Assembly (NCBI GenBank): GCA_030630935.1
Contig: DAOVMD010000207.1
Span: 1 to 6,023 of the forward strand
DNA from: Candidatus Mcinerneyibacteriota bacterium
Lineage (GTDB): Bacteria; AUK180; JAQVHJ01
DNA length: 6,023 bases
Reading direction: 5' to 3'
Of this stretch, positions 1 to 5,996 are shown in pieces. Within the stretch, counting starts at the first letter, position 1. Every line of letters starts with the position of its first letter. Position numbers and translations under genes: made by a program. The notes beneath the pieces were generated by a model. The model was not told where the DNA came from. It saw only the letters and a list, made by a program, of their open reading frames with translations, and did not search any database.

Positions 1-43
1 ATCGGACTTTAACCGATAAGAAATTACAAGCTTTGCTTGGCGC

Positions 44-70
44 ACTCATCCCGTCAATCCCGTACATCCC
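44..70. repeat. Three tandem 9-nt units, NNNNATCCC on the plus strand
   Basis: Units at 44-52, 53-61 and 62-70 share the ending ATCCC, with variable first four bases (actc, gtca, gtac). On the minus strand this reads as GGGAT repeated every 9 nt. It is a degenerate microsatellite with no coding role that I can support. Confidence 0.55.
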
Positions 71-140
71 TGTTAAAAATCTTCTCTTTTCTTTTTCAGC
101 GGCGTGTTCAGTGTGATCAGTAGTTAATTTTAGTTTTTTT

Positions 141-180
141 GTTTTTTGAGTTCTCTTTAGTTCTCTTAAGTTCCCTGTCA
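141..180. repeat. Degenerate 10-nt tandem repeat, consensus TTCTCTTNAG
   Basis: Four decamers in register at 141-150, 151-160, 161-170 and 171-180. The middle two are ttctctttag and ttctcttaag; the outer ones are more diverged. A different period from the 9-nt array nearby shows that these are independent small arrays. Confidence 0.5.
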
Positions 181-183
181 ATT

Positions 184-217
184 AAAAAAGTTTGAGCGAA
201 GCGAGTTTTTTCTTTTT
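184..217 (+). other. Mini-hairpin GAGCGAAGCGAG between an A6 and a T6 tract
   Basis: The word at 194-205 has a GC-GAA-GC core (196-202) inside flanking A6 (184-189) and T6 (206-211), followed by CTTTTT. On the plus strand a hairpin plus a T-rich run resembles a small terminator, but no plus-strand gene is seen to its left in the window. The same 9-mer AGCGAAGCG recurs at 448-456 and, inverted, at 266-274. Confidence 0.3.
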
Positions 218-227
218 ATAATCGTTT

Positions 228-252
228 CATATGGGAGGATTAAATCCATATG
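228..252. other. Nested palindromes CATATGG...CCATATG and GGATT-A-AATCC
   Basis: Outer arms CATATGG (228-234) and CCATATG (246-252) match perfectly over 7 bp. A second perfect inverted repeat, GGATT (237-241) and AATCC (243-247), shares CC 246-247 with the outer right arm, so the two hairpins exclude each other. It could be a protein-binding site or the end of a mobile repeat. No gene is attached on either side. Confidence 0.4.
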
Positions 253-372
253 GTCAGGGCTTGGACGCTTCGCTAGATTTTCGATGCGACTCGGAAACCC
301 CTACTTTGTTTGGGATACAATTCTTTTATTTTTGAATGAATACTTAAGTTTTATATTTAAAATGATTATTCA

Positions 373-460
373 AAACAAAAGCATTGAAATAAATAATGCA
401 AAAACAATTATCAATTAATAATTATCAACCATCAATCATAAATGCAGAGCGAAGCGATGC
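373..460. repeat. Composite repeat element, copy A (conserved 31-mer, heptad array, cap hairpin)
   Basis: Same order as copy B. The 31-bp block is at 373-403, with GCATT/AATGC arms at 381-385 and 395-399. Five degenerate 7-nt units with consensus CAATTAT follow at 405-439. The cap hairpin at 444-460 has a GCA/TGC outer stem, two tandem G-A positions, and a GC-GAA-GC core. The heptad sequence and cap sequence differ from copy B while the architecture and length match. Confidence 0.55.
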
Positions 461-461
461 T

Positions 462-671
462 ATTAAGCAATTTCTGCTATAAATAAAGGTATCAAATTAA
501 TTATAAAACAGAAATATTCTTAAATTCAATACATTCTTTCTTTTTAACTCTATCCTAAATGGAGAGGTTCATTTTTATATTTCGCTGACTGCGTCTTACT
601 CCTTATCCTGTTTCAATCTAATCTAAAAATTTTCAATTTCTTCATCTGTTTTATTAAGCAATAGTCGCTCT
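462..671. other. AT-rich spacer with no recognisable feature
   Basis: No frame with a plausible start and ribosome site, no tRNA-like fold and no strong hairpin was seen here. An 11-mer, TATTAAGCAAT, occurs at 461-471 and again at 652-662, just outside the two composite repeats, and may be part of their flanks or a chance match in AT-rich DNA. Confidence 0.4.
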
Positions 672-698
672 AAACAAAAGCATTGTAATAAGTAATGC
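672..698 (-). terminator. Possible clpC transcript terminator
   Basis: Reading leftward from clpC, a perfect 8-bp hairpin at 761-743 begins on the last base of the stop codon but lacks a T tract. About 45 nt further on, a GCATT/AATGC hairpin (698-680) is followed directly by TTTTGTTT (679-672). The stem is only 5 bp, so termination would be weak. No stronger terminator was seen up to position 1. Confidence 0.3.
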
Positions 699-761
699 AA
701 AATTATTCTTACTTATTCATTCTTCACTGTTCATTGTTACTTGTGACATCTTTGATGTCAC
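672..761. repeat. Composite repeat element, copy B (conserved 31-mer, heptad array, cap hairpin)
   Basis: Three parts in plus order. A 31-bp block (672-702) is 29/31 identical to 373-403 and contains GCATT/AATGC arms (680-684, 694-698). A degenerate array of six 7-nt units with consensus near TTNTTCA runs from 706 to 747. A perfect hairpin GTGACATC-TTT-GATGTCAC (743-761) closes the element, overlapping the last heptad and one base of the clpC TAG stop. Total 90 bp, against 88 bp for copy A. Confidence 0.6.
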
Positions 762-3250
762 TATTTCTTCACCTCGTCTTTCTTAGGTTCTAAAGACTTT
801 GGTTTCTTATTTTTTATCTTCTCATAACTAAGATGTCTATTTTCAACTTTAATTTTTATAATTGAATTATTCAGGGTTTTATCCTTTAGAATTGCCTCAG
901 ATAACATATCCTCAAGGAGGTTTTGAATTATTCTCCTTAAAGGCCGTGCTCCAAGATCAGGATTATAACCCAAATCAATTATTAATTCTTTTGCTTTAGG
1001 AGTTAATTCGAGTGAGATATTTTTCTTTGTCAACTGAACTAAGAGATCTTTCAGCATTATATCAACAATTAGGGATAACTCTTCTTTTGTTAAGGCATGG
1101 AAAACAATGATCTCATCTAATCTATTCAGGAATTCAGGTCGGAAGATATTCTTTAGTTCAGACATGATCTTCTGTTTCATCTCCTCATATTCAAGTATCT
1201 GATCGTCCTTTCTGAAACCAAGTGATTTTCCTTTCCCAATTATTCTTGCCCCTGCATTAGAAGTCATAATTATTACAGAATTCTTAAAATCAACTGTTCG
1301 ACCGTTATTATCTGTTAACCTTCCATCCTCAAGAATCTGGAGTAAGAGGTTAAATACATCAGGATGAGCTTTTTCAATCTCGTCAAATAAAACTACTGAA
1401 TACGGTCGACGCCGAACTGCCTCGGTTAGTTGTCCTCCTTCTTCAAACCCGACATAACCCGGAGGAGCACCTATTAACCTTGATACAGCGAACTTCTCCA
1501 TGTATTCAGACATATCAATCCTGATAAGAGCATCTTCACTTGCAAATAAAAATTCTGAGAGAGCCTTTGCAAGTTCAGTTTTCCCGACACCGGTTGGTCC
1601 AAGAAAAATGAAAGAACCAATCGGACGTCTTGGGTTTTTAATCCCGGCACGAGCTCGACGAATCGCTCTGGAGATGGTTGTAATTGCTTCATCCTGACCG
1701 ATTACTCTCTTGTGAAGTTCGTCTTCCATCCTGAGTAACTTCTCAGATTCTTCTTCTTCCAATCTCGAAACTGGAATTCCGGTCGACTTACTTACAATCT
1801 CAGCGATATGTTCCTCGGTAAGGACAACCTGTTTTTCACTCCGTTTCTCCTCCCATTTCTTCTTGAGCTTACGTAACTTTTCTTTTAACTTCTTCTCCTC
1901 ATCACGGAATTTTGCTGCCTTCTCAAATTCCTGATGATTGGAACTGGCAATCTTCTCTTTCTCGATTTCCTGAATCTTAACTTCAACTTCTTTTATCTCA
2001 GGCGGCAGAGTCATTGTTCTTAATCGAGCACGGGACCCCGCTTCATCAATTAAATCAATGGCCTTATCCGGAAGAAACCTATCGGGGATATATCTATCAG
2101 AAAGCTCAGCGGCTGCAATTAATGCCTCATCAGTAAGTGTAACATGATGATGTGTTTCATACCTATCTCGTAATGCTTTTAAGATTTCAATTGTTTCTTC
2201 AACAGTTGGAGCTTTTACGAAAATTGGCTGGAATCTTCTTTCCAGGGCTTTATCCTTTTCAATATATTTCCTATATTCATCCAGAGTTGTTGCACCAATA
2301 CACTGAATCTCACCTCTCGAAAGAGCTGGTTTCATCATACTCGAAGCATCGATTGAACCTTCAGCAGAACCTGCTCCGATCATATTATGAATTTCATCAA
2401 TAAATATAACTATATTTTTTGACTTTGTAATATCTTTTAAAACTTTCTTCATCCTGCTTTCAAATTGACCACGGTACTTTGTTCCCGCAACAATTGCTGC
2501 AAGGTCAAGACTTAATAATCTTTTATTTTTTAATAATTCAGGAATATCCCCGTTAACTATCATCTGAGCAAGACCTTCAACAATCGCAGTCTTACCAACT
2601 CCCGGCTCACCAATGAGAACAGGATTATTCTTCTTACGCCGGGATAAAATCTGAATAACCCGCTCCATCTCGTTTTCTCTACCGACAACCGGGTCTAATA
2701 ACTTCTTAGCTGCAAGTTTCGTTAAATCCCTGCTGAATTCATCTAATGATTGAGAATGATCCATTGTCCCCGGTTTCTTGAACGGATTTCCATAATCACC
2801 TTCATCTCGAAGTGAAGCAATTCTCCGTAATAATTCCGCCCTGAGTTCATGGAGGTCAAGTCCGAGATTCAACAGAACCTTTATCCCAACTCCTTCGCCC
2901 TCATGAAGTAAACCCAACAGAATATGTTCCGTTCCTACAAAATTATTTCCCAGTTTCCGGGATTGAGATTGGGATAACTCAATAATCTGCTTGGCTCGAG
3001 GAGTATAACGTAATGGTGTGAATGGTAATACTATCCCGGTGCCCTGACCAATTATCTTTAATACCTGCTGCTGAGCAAATTCAAGAGTAACTTCTAATTC
3101 CCGGAGAATTCTGGAAGCAAGTTCTTCTTCTTCCTGAAGAATCCCTAAAAGAATATGTTCACTCCCAATGTAATCATGAAAAAATGCCCGGGCTTCCTTC
3201 TCGGCATTGGAGAGAGCATTCTTTGCACCTCGTGTAAAATTATCAAACAT
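761..3250 (-). CDS. clpC: ClpC-type AAA+ protein unfoldase (ATP-dependent Clp protease ATP-binding subunit), complete
   Basis: Class I Hsp100 unfoldase of 829 residues, close to the usual ClpC length. It would unfold cytosolic substrates and thread them into ClpP. Seen in order: two Clp_N repeats (about 16-67 and 91-142, with GSEHILLG at 29-36 and GTEHILLG at 106-113); first AAA+ domain with Walker A GEPGVGKT 214-221, pore loop KYRG 257-260, Walker B VIFIDE 281-286 and arginine finger ERRF 337-340; a short middle region with a UVR motif (about 438-466), which marks ClpC rather than ClpB; second AAA+ domain with Walker A GPTGVGKT 551-558, pore loop GYVG 598-601, Walker B LFDE 621-624, sensor-1 Asn in TSNAG (663-667) and sensor-2 GARPLRR 767-773. 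LGF at 677-679 occupies the ClpP-docking loop, so ClpP partnership is expected. The Lys-rich tail (about 811-829) is variable. It starts 12 bp after sppA with its own Shine-Dalgarno and ends in tandem stops TAG TGA. No ctsR, mcsA, mcsB or clpP is present, unlike the Firmicute clpC operon. Nothing catalytic is missing. Confidence 0.97.
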   Translation of the reverse strand: MFDNFTRGAKNALSNAEKEARAFFHDYIGSEHILLGILQEEEELASRILRELEVTLEFAQQQVLKIIGQGTGIVLPFTPLRYTPRAKQIIELSQSQSRKLGNNFVGTEHILLGLLHEGEGVGIKVLLNLGLDLHELRAELLRRIASLRDEGDYGNPFKKPGTMDHSQSLDEFSRDLTKLAAKKLLDPVVGRENEMERVIQILSRRKKNNPVLIGEPGVGKTAIVEGLAQMIVNGDIPELLKNKRLLSLDLAAIVAGTKYRGQFESRMKKVLKDITKSKNIVIFIDEIHNMIGAGSAEGSIDASSMMKPALSRGEIQCIGATTLDEYRKYIEKDKALERRFQPIFVKAPTVEETIEILKALRDRYETHHHVTLTDEALIAAAELSDRYIPDRFLPDKAIDLIDEAGSRARLRTMTLPPEIKEVEVKIQEIEKEKIASSNHQEFEKAAKFRDEEKKLKEKLRKLKKKWEEKRSEKQVVLTEEHIAEIVSKSTGIPVSRLEEEESEKLLRMEDELHKRVIGQDEAITTISRAIRRARAGIKNPRRPIGSFIFLGPTGVGKTELAKALSEFLFASEDALIRIDMSEYMEKFAVSRLIGAPPGYVGFEEGGQLTEAVRRRPYSVVLFDEIEKAHPDVFNLLLQILEDGRLTDNNGRTVDFKNSVIIMTSNAGARIIGKGKSLGFRKDDQILEYEEMKQKIMSELKNIFRPEFLNRLDEIIVFHALTKEELSLIVDIMLKDLLVQLTKKNISLELTPKAKELIIDLGYNPDLGARPLRRIIQNLLEDMLSEAILKDKTLNNSIIKIKVENRHLSYEKIKNKKPKSLEPKKDEVKK

Positions 3251-3257
3251 TTTTAAT

Positions 3258-3264
3258 ACCTCTT
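3258..3264 (-). promoter_or_regulatory. clpC ribosome binding site overlapping the sppA stop codon
   Basis: AAGAGGT lies 7 nt before the clpC ATG (3250-3248). Its first two bases are the last two bases of the sppA TAA stop (3265-3263). A ribosome ending on sppA therefore covers the clpC initiation region, which predicts translational coupling and a shared transcript. The motif is weaker than the sppA site, consistent with reliance on coupling. Confidence 0.75.
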
Positions 3265-5719
3265 AATTCGTTTCAATTGAATAAGGACAATAATACCAAT
3301 ATTTTCCTGAGTTCAAAATATCAAGTCCCAGATCAGGAATAAACAATGACCTGATATCTCCACCTGTGAAAATCTCATTCATTAGATTCCCACGAGTATC
3401 CATGTACAAAATATTCGTTATCTTTTTAATCTTAGCTTCTTTCGCAGCTAATTTTATTGCGTCCTGTAAGGTTCCTATCTCATCAATTAAATTTATCTCT
3501 AATGCTTGACGACCTGTGAAAACCTGACCTCGGGCGAGCTCTTCAACTTTATCAAGATTTAAACCTCTGCCGGCTGAAACTTTTTTCTTAAATTTTAAGT
3601 AGAAATCACTCATATGTTTTTTTAGAATATCCCGTTCTTCAGGTGAAAATGGCCGGTTCAGAGCATAGATATCTGCATGCTTTCCGAATTTAACCTGAGA
3701 TTGGGTTATTCCTAACTTTCCGTAGAGTTCCTTTAAAACAAACTTCCCGCCAAAAATACCGATGGAACCTGTGATTGTTCCCGGATCGGCTACGATCTTA
3801 TCTGCAGGGGCAGCAATATAATATCCACCGGATGCTGCAACATTACCCATACTGATAATTACTTTCTTCCCGCTCTTTTTCAATGCTTCAATCTTCTGCC
3901 AGATAATATCAGATGCAATCGCTGAACCTCCTGGCGAATCTACCCTGATTACAACTGCCTTAATATCTTTTCTATTGGCTAACTCATCAAGCTTCTTTGC
4001 AATGGTTTCTGAACCTGCGGTATTTCCAAAAAGAAGATTCCTCCCGGATTTTCCTGTTACAATCGTTCCTGTAATAAACATAACTGCAATCTGAGCTTTA
4101 TTAGACCAGTTATCATTATAGAAATCAACCATCTCAATATTTAGCTGAGAATATTTACCCGGGAATGAAAAACCTCTGTGATATTCCTTAATAAGATCCT
4201 TCAATTCCGGTTCATAACCGATTGCATCAATTAAACCAAATTCCTTTGCCTGCTCTGCTGATATAAGACCATAATTATCAATGATATCTTCAATCCTGGA
4301 TTTCTCTAACTCTCTACCTTCGGCAATGCCGGTAATGAGTTGATCATAAATATCTCCGAGTAAACTCTTTAAATTCTCTTCTGCAGCAGGGGAAATCTCC
4401 GTGCGTGTAAATTGTTCAACTGCTGATTTATACTTATTTGAATCCGGTCTTATAAAGTCAGCTTGAATCCCCAACTTATCAAATAGCCCCTTAAAAAATG
4501 TAAGTCTTGCAGAGATCCCAAATAATTCAAGAGACCCTGATGACGGCATTATAATTGCATCACACATACTTGCAAGATAAAAATCTTTTAACCCGGCACC
4601 ATATTCAAGGTAACAGATTATATACTTATCCCAGGTTTGAATCTTTTCCATTATATCAATTAGTTCCTGTACTTGAGAAATCGATAGGGAGTTTGATTTC
4701 AAATATAGAACAACTCCTGAAACCTCATCAATATATTGAACCTTCTCAAATTGTGAAACTAAATCCCGGAACTTTGGAAGACGTGGAGAAAATATCCCGC
4801 CTCGGATATCCTCTTCAGTATAAGAACCGCCAATCTTGATTTTCGCCACCATTGTAGGTCTGTACTTGGTCGGTATACCCTTGAATTCTTTCTTGTGATA
4901 AAGACTGTCAAATGTAAATGCAAGGTTATCTATATTCATCGTTTTATCTTGATTCTCAACTCGTGAGTAAGAAACTGAAGAGAAACCTGAGTAAATTGAA
5001 ATACCAAACCGATACTCGTTATCCTTATCTCCGTTTGCAAATACATACATCAACGGTAAAACCTCAAGCTTTACTCCATAATAATTATTGTATAATCTGA
5101 ATTTATCTTTCTCAAATTCCTCATATTCTGTGTCCCAGGTTAAAGTAATCCTGTTTGTTAATGGTCGAATCGCAACACCACCGCGTAACCTTCTCTGAAG
5201 ACGGTCATCTAAAAATTCCCGGCCATAAACACGGTTCCGAACAACTGCTCCAAAGGAAACCCAGTTATAAGGTCGAAGCATTAAACCAATATCAAAATTC
5301 TCTGTACGACTAACTGCACCAAAGTCCGAGTAATACCAGCGATGATTAAAGCCAATCGTAAGATTATTAATCTTAAGAATCGACCCACCCCAGTTCAATA
5401 CCTTTAACTTGGATTCTGTCTCAGAATCAATAAATTCCTCATAACCTATACTCCCTAATATCGGTAATCTTAAAAGATAAATATTCCTGCCGACTATATA
5501 AGATGGATCTATATTAGTATCAAATGAAAAATAACCTTCGGAACGCCTCTTAAATCCTAAACCTGCAGGATTTATTAATAGAGCAGAAACATCGTCATTA
5601 GTTGCAACCGAAGTAAATGTTCCAACCTGCCTGTTTAAATATACCTCATCAAGGGCAAAAACAGGTAACAGTGTTAAACTTAAAAATACTAATGTCAAAA
5701 TTAAAAACAACTTCTTCAT
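3263..5719 (-). CDS. sppA: Signal peptide peptidase SppA (67K type, family S49) fused to an N-terminal outer-membrane beta-barrel-like domain
   Basis: An 818-residue exported serine protease that should degrade cleaved signal peptides. Residues 1-22 are a signal peptide (MKK, a Leu/Phe core, likely cleavage after VFA). Residues 23 to about 285 hold no further hydrophobic helix but a run of short amphipathic strands with aromatic ends. The opening NDDVSALLINPAGLG (41-55) is the signature seen at the start of PorV/UPF0164 outer-membrane barrels. From about 290 comes SppA: an N-terminal S49 domain (about 290-510) with the catalytic lysine K431 in KYKSAVEQF, and a C-terminal S49 domain (about 542-760) with the nucleophile S630 in NVAASGGYY, plus DSPGGSA 594-600 and TGSIGIFGG 650-658. 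K431 and S630 align with the E. coli K209/S409 dyad, so the enzyme should be active. A tail of about 55 residues follows. E. coli SppA is about 618 residues with an N-terminal membrane helix; here the barrel-like module takes that place. The start is fixed by AGGAGG 5 nt upstream and the signal peptide. First gene of a pair with clpC. Protease identity is very secure; the barrel is a fold inference. Confidence 0.95.
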   Translation of the reverse strand: MKKLFLILTLVFLSLTLLPVFALDEVYLNRQVGTFTSVATNDDVSALLINPAGLGFKRRSEGYFSFDTNIDPSYIVGRNIYLLRLPILGSIGYEEFIDSETESKLKVLNWGGSILKINNLTIGFNHRWYYSDFGAVSRTENFDIGLMLRPYNWVSFGAVVRNRVYGREFLDDRLQRRLRGGVAIRPLTNRITLTWDTEYEEFEKDKFRLYNNYYGVKLEVLPLMYVFANGDKDNEYRFGISIYSGFSSVSYSRVENQDKTMNIDNLAFTFDSLYHKKEFKGIPTKYRPTMVAKIKIGGSYTEEDIRGGIFSPRLPKFRDLVSQFEKVQYIDEVSGVVLYLKSNSLSISQVQELIDIMEKIQTWDKYIICYLEYGAGLKDFYLASMCDAIIMPSSGSLELFGISARLTFFKGLFDKLGIQADFIRPDSNKYKSAVEQFTRTEISPAAEENLKSLLGDIYDQLITGIAEGRELEKSRIEDIIDNYGLISAEQAKEFGLIDAIGYEPELKDLIKEYHRGFSFPGKYSQLNIEMVDFYNDNWSNKAQIAVMFITGTIVTGKSGRNLLFGNTAGSETIAKKLDELANRKDIKAVVIRVDSPGGSAIASDIIWQKIEALKKSGKKVIISMGNVAASGGYYIAAPADKIVADPGTITGSIGIFGGKFVLKELYGKLGITQSQVKFGKHADIYALNRPFSPEERDILKKHMSDFYLKFKKKVSAGRGLNLDKVEELARGQVFTGRQALEINLIDEIGTLQDAIKLAAKEAKIKKITNILYMDTRGNLMNEIFTGGDIRSLFIPDLGLDILNSGKYWYYCPYSIETN

Positions 5720-5724
5720 AGATT

Positions 5725-5732
5725 CCTCCTTA
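5725..5732 (-). promoter_or_regulatory. Strong sppA Shine-Dalgarno site
   Basis: TAAGGAGG ends 5 nt before the ATG at 5719-5717. It is a near-perfect anti-16S complement, fixes the start codon, and places the signal peptide at residue 1. Confidence 0.88.
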
Positions 5733-5747
5733 GTTATTAAAAAGTTA

Positions 5748-5768
5748 CTGTGAAATGTTTATTCACAG
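5748..5768 (-). promoter_or_regulatory. Perfect inverted repeat in the sppA leader (operator or leader hairpin)
   Basis: Arms CTGTGAA (5748-5754) and TTCACAG (5762-5768) match over 7 bp around a 7-nt spacer. It lies 15 nt upstream of the Shine-Dalgarno and, if transcription starts near 5785, would be inside the mRNA leader. It may be a repressor operator or an RNA hairpin; a T5 run follows within about 5 nt on the transcribed strand, so weak attenuation is also possible. The gap between TGTGA and TCACA is 9 nt, not the 6 of a CRP site. It is not CIRCE and not the CtsR heptad repeat. Confidence 0.5.
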
Positions 5769-5791
5769 AAAACTGTTATTTATCGAATAAT

Positions 5792-5797
5792 ACTATA
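5792..5797 (-). promoter_or_regulatory. Possible -10 element for the sppA-clpC operon
   Basis: TATAGT, overlapping a second candidate TATTAT (5792-5787), is the best -10-like hexamer upstream of sppA on the minus strand. No good TTGACA-like hexamer sits 16-18 nt further upstream, so either the promoter uses another sigma factor or non-canonical consensus, or this is not the promoter. The leader would be about 65 nt. Confidence 0.22.
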
Positions 5798-5861
5798 CTT
5801 ACAGGACTTTCAGCTTCCTCCACCCCATTTGCCTGTCTTGATGGAGTTTACAAATAAAAGC

Positions 5862-5909
5862 AAAAAAAAAAGATATTTTACCACCCCGAACTAAAAGAAA
5901 AAACGGGGT
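5862..5909 (-). terminator. Weak terminator-like hairpin plus T10, reading leftward upstream of sppA
   Basis: On the minus strand the 6-bp stem (extendable by two G-T wobbles) is followed by a 10-base T tract about 11 nt from the stem base. That distance is too long for a classic Rho-independent terminator, so it is only a candidate for insulating sppA from an upstream gene outside the window. Confidence 0.2.
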
Positions 5910-5919
5910 AAACTCCGAA
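5881..5919. repeat. CCCCG-stem hairpin repeat, copy 1
   Basis: CCACCCCGAA (5881-5890) and a right block at 5904-5919 match copy 2 (5964-5996) at 10/10 and 14/16 positions. The arms ACCCCG (5883-5888) and CGGGGT (5904-5909) pair over 6 bp. The 15-nt interior is A-rich and unlike that of copy 2. A second small hairpin, CTCCG-AACA-CGGAG (5913-5926), is attached on the right side. On the minus strand the stem is followed, after about 11 nt, by T10 (5871-5862), so it could also end a minus-strand transcript arriving from beyond the right edge. Confidence 0.55.
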
Positions 5920-5963
5920 CACGGAGGAAAACATATAAAAACAAAAGGAAAACAATTATTTCA

Positions 5964-5996
5964 CCACCCCGAAGTGAATTCGGGGTAAATTCCGGA
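5964..5996. repeat. CCCCG-stem hairpin repeat, copy 2
   Basis: Second copy of the element at 5881-5919. Arms ACCCCGAA (5966-5973) and TTCGGGGT (5979-5986) form a perfect 8-bp stem with a 5-nt loop. The flanking CCA and TAAAYTCCGRA blocks are shared with copy 1. Stem blocks are conserved while the loop differs, which points to a structured interspersed repeat rather than chance. Confidence 0.6.

Larger units (their letters stand above)
1..181 (-). other. Open but probably non-coding frame at the left edge
   Basis: On the minus strand the frame from TTG 181-179 stays open for 60 codons to the window edge, beginning just after an in-frame TAA (184-182). The product would be Lys/Thr-rich with LTG at residues 1-3 and 36-38. 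There is no Shine-Dalgarno upstream, and the sequence is built from the 10-nt and 9-nt tandem repeats, so a repeat-derived pseudo-frame is more likely than the start of a gene. A short inverted repeat, ATCGG/CCGAT, lies at 1-17. Confidence 0.15.

Noticed and set aside
153-181. TTGACA on the minus strand (181-176) as a -35 box.
   Set aside because: No TATAAT-like hexamer at 16-18 nt, and the bases belong to the decamer repeat.
178-249. Minus-strand ORF of 23 residues in the same block.
   Set aside because: No ribosome site, and it is contained in the probable interspersed repeat.
250-276. Eight-codon plus-strand ORF with GGGAGG about 11 nt upstream, looking like a leader peptide.
   Set aside because: The spacing is long, the purine run is part of the palindrome, and no structural gene follows on the plus strand.
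231-335. Plus-strand ORF of 34 residues starting at the ATG in the outer palindrome.
   Set aside because: There is no Shine-Dalgarno, it overlaps the nested palindrome and the inverted mini-hairpin word, and it shows no recognisable family.
373-747. CRISPR array from the repeated 31-mer.
   Set aside because: Only two copies nearly 300 bp apart, with the intervening DNA not in spacer-sized units and no cas gene in the window.
1500-1697. Plus-strand frame inside clpC, and similar frames on the plus strand inside clpC and sppA.
   Set aside because: These are shadows of the strongly conserved minus-strand genes, without ribosome sites or recognisable domains.
761-3250. ClpB disaggregase or ClpE instead of ClpC.
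   Set aside because: The middle region is short and UVR-like rather than a long ClpB coiled coil, an LGF ClpP-docking tripeptide is present, and there is no N-terminal zinc finger as in ClpE.
5749-5767. CRP-like site from TGTGA and TCACA.
   Set aside because: The spacer is 9 nt, while the CRP consensus requires 6.
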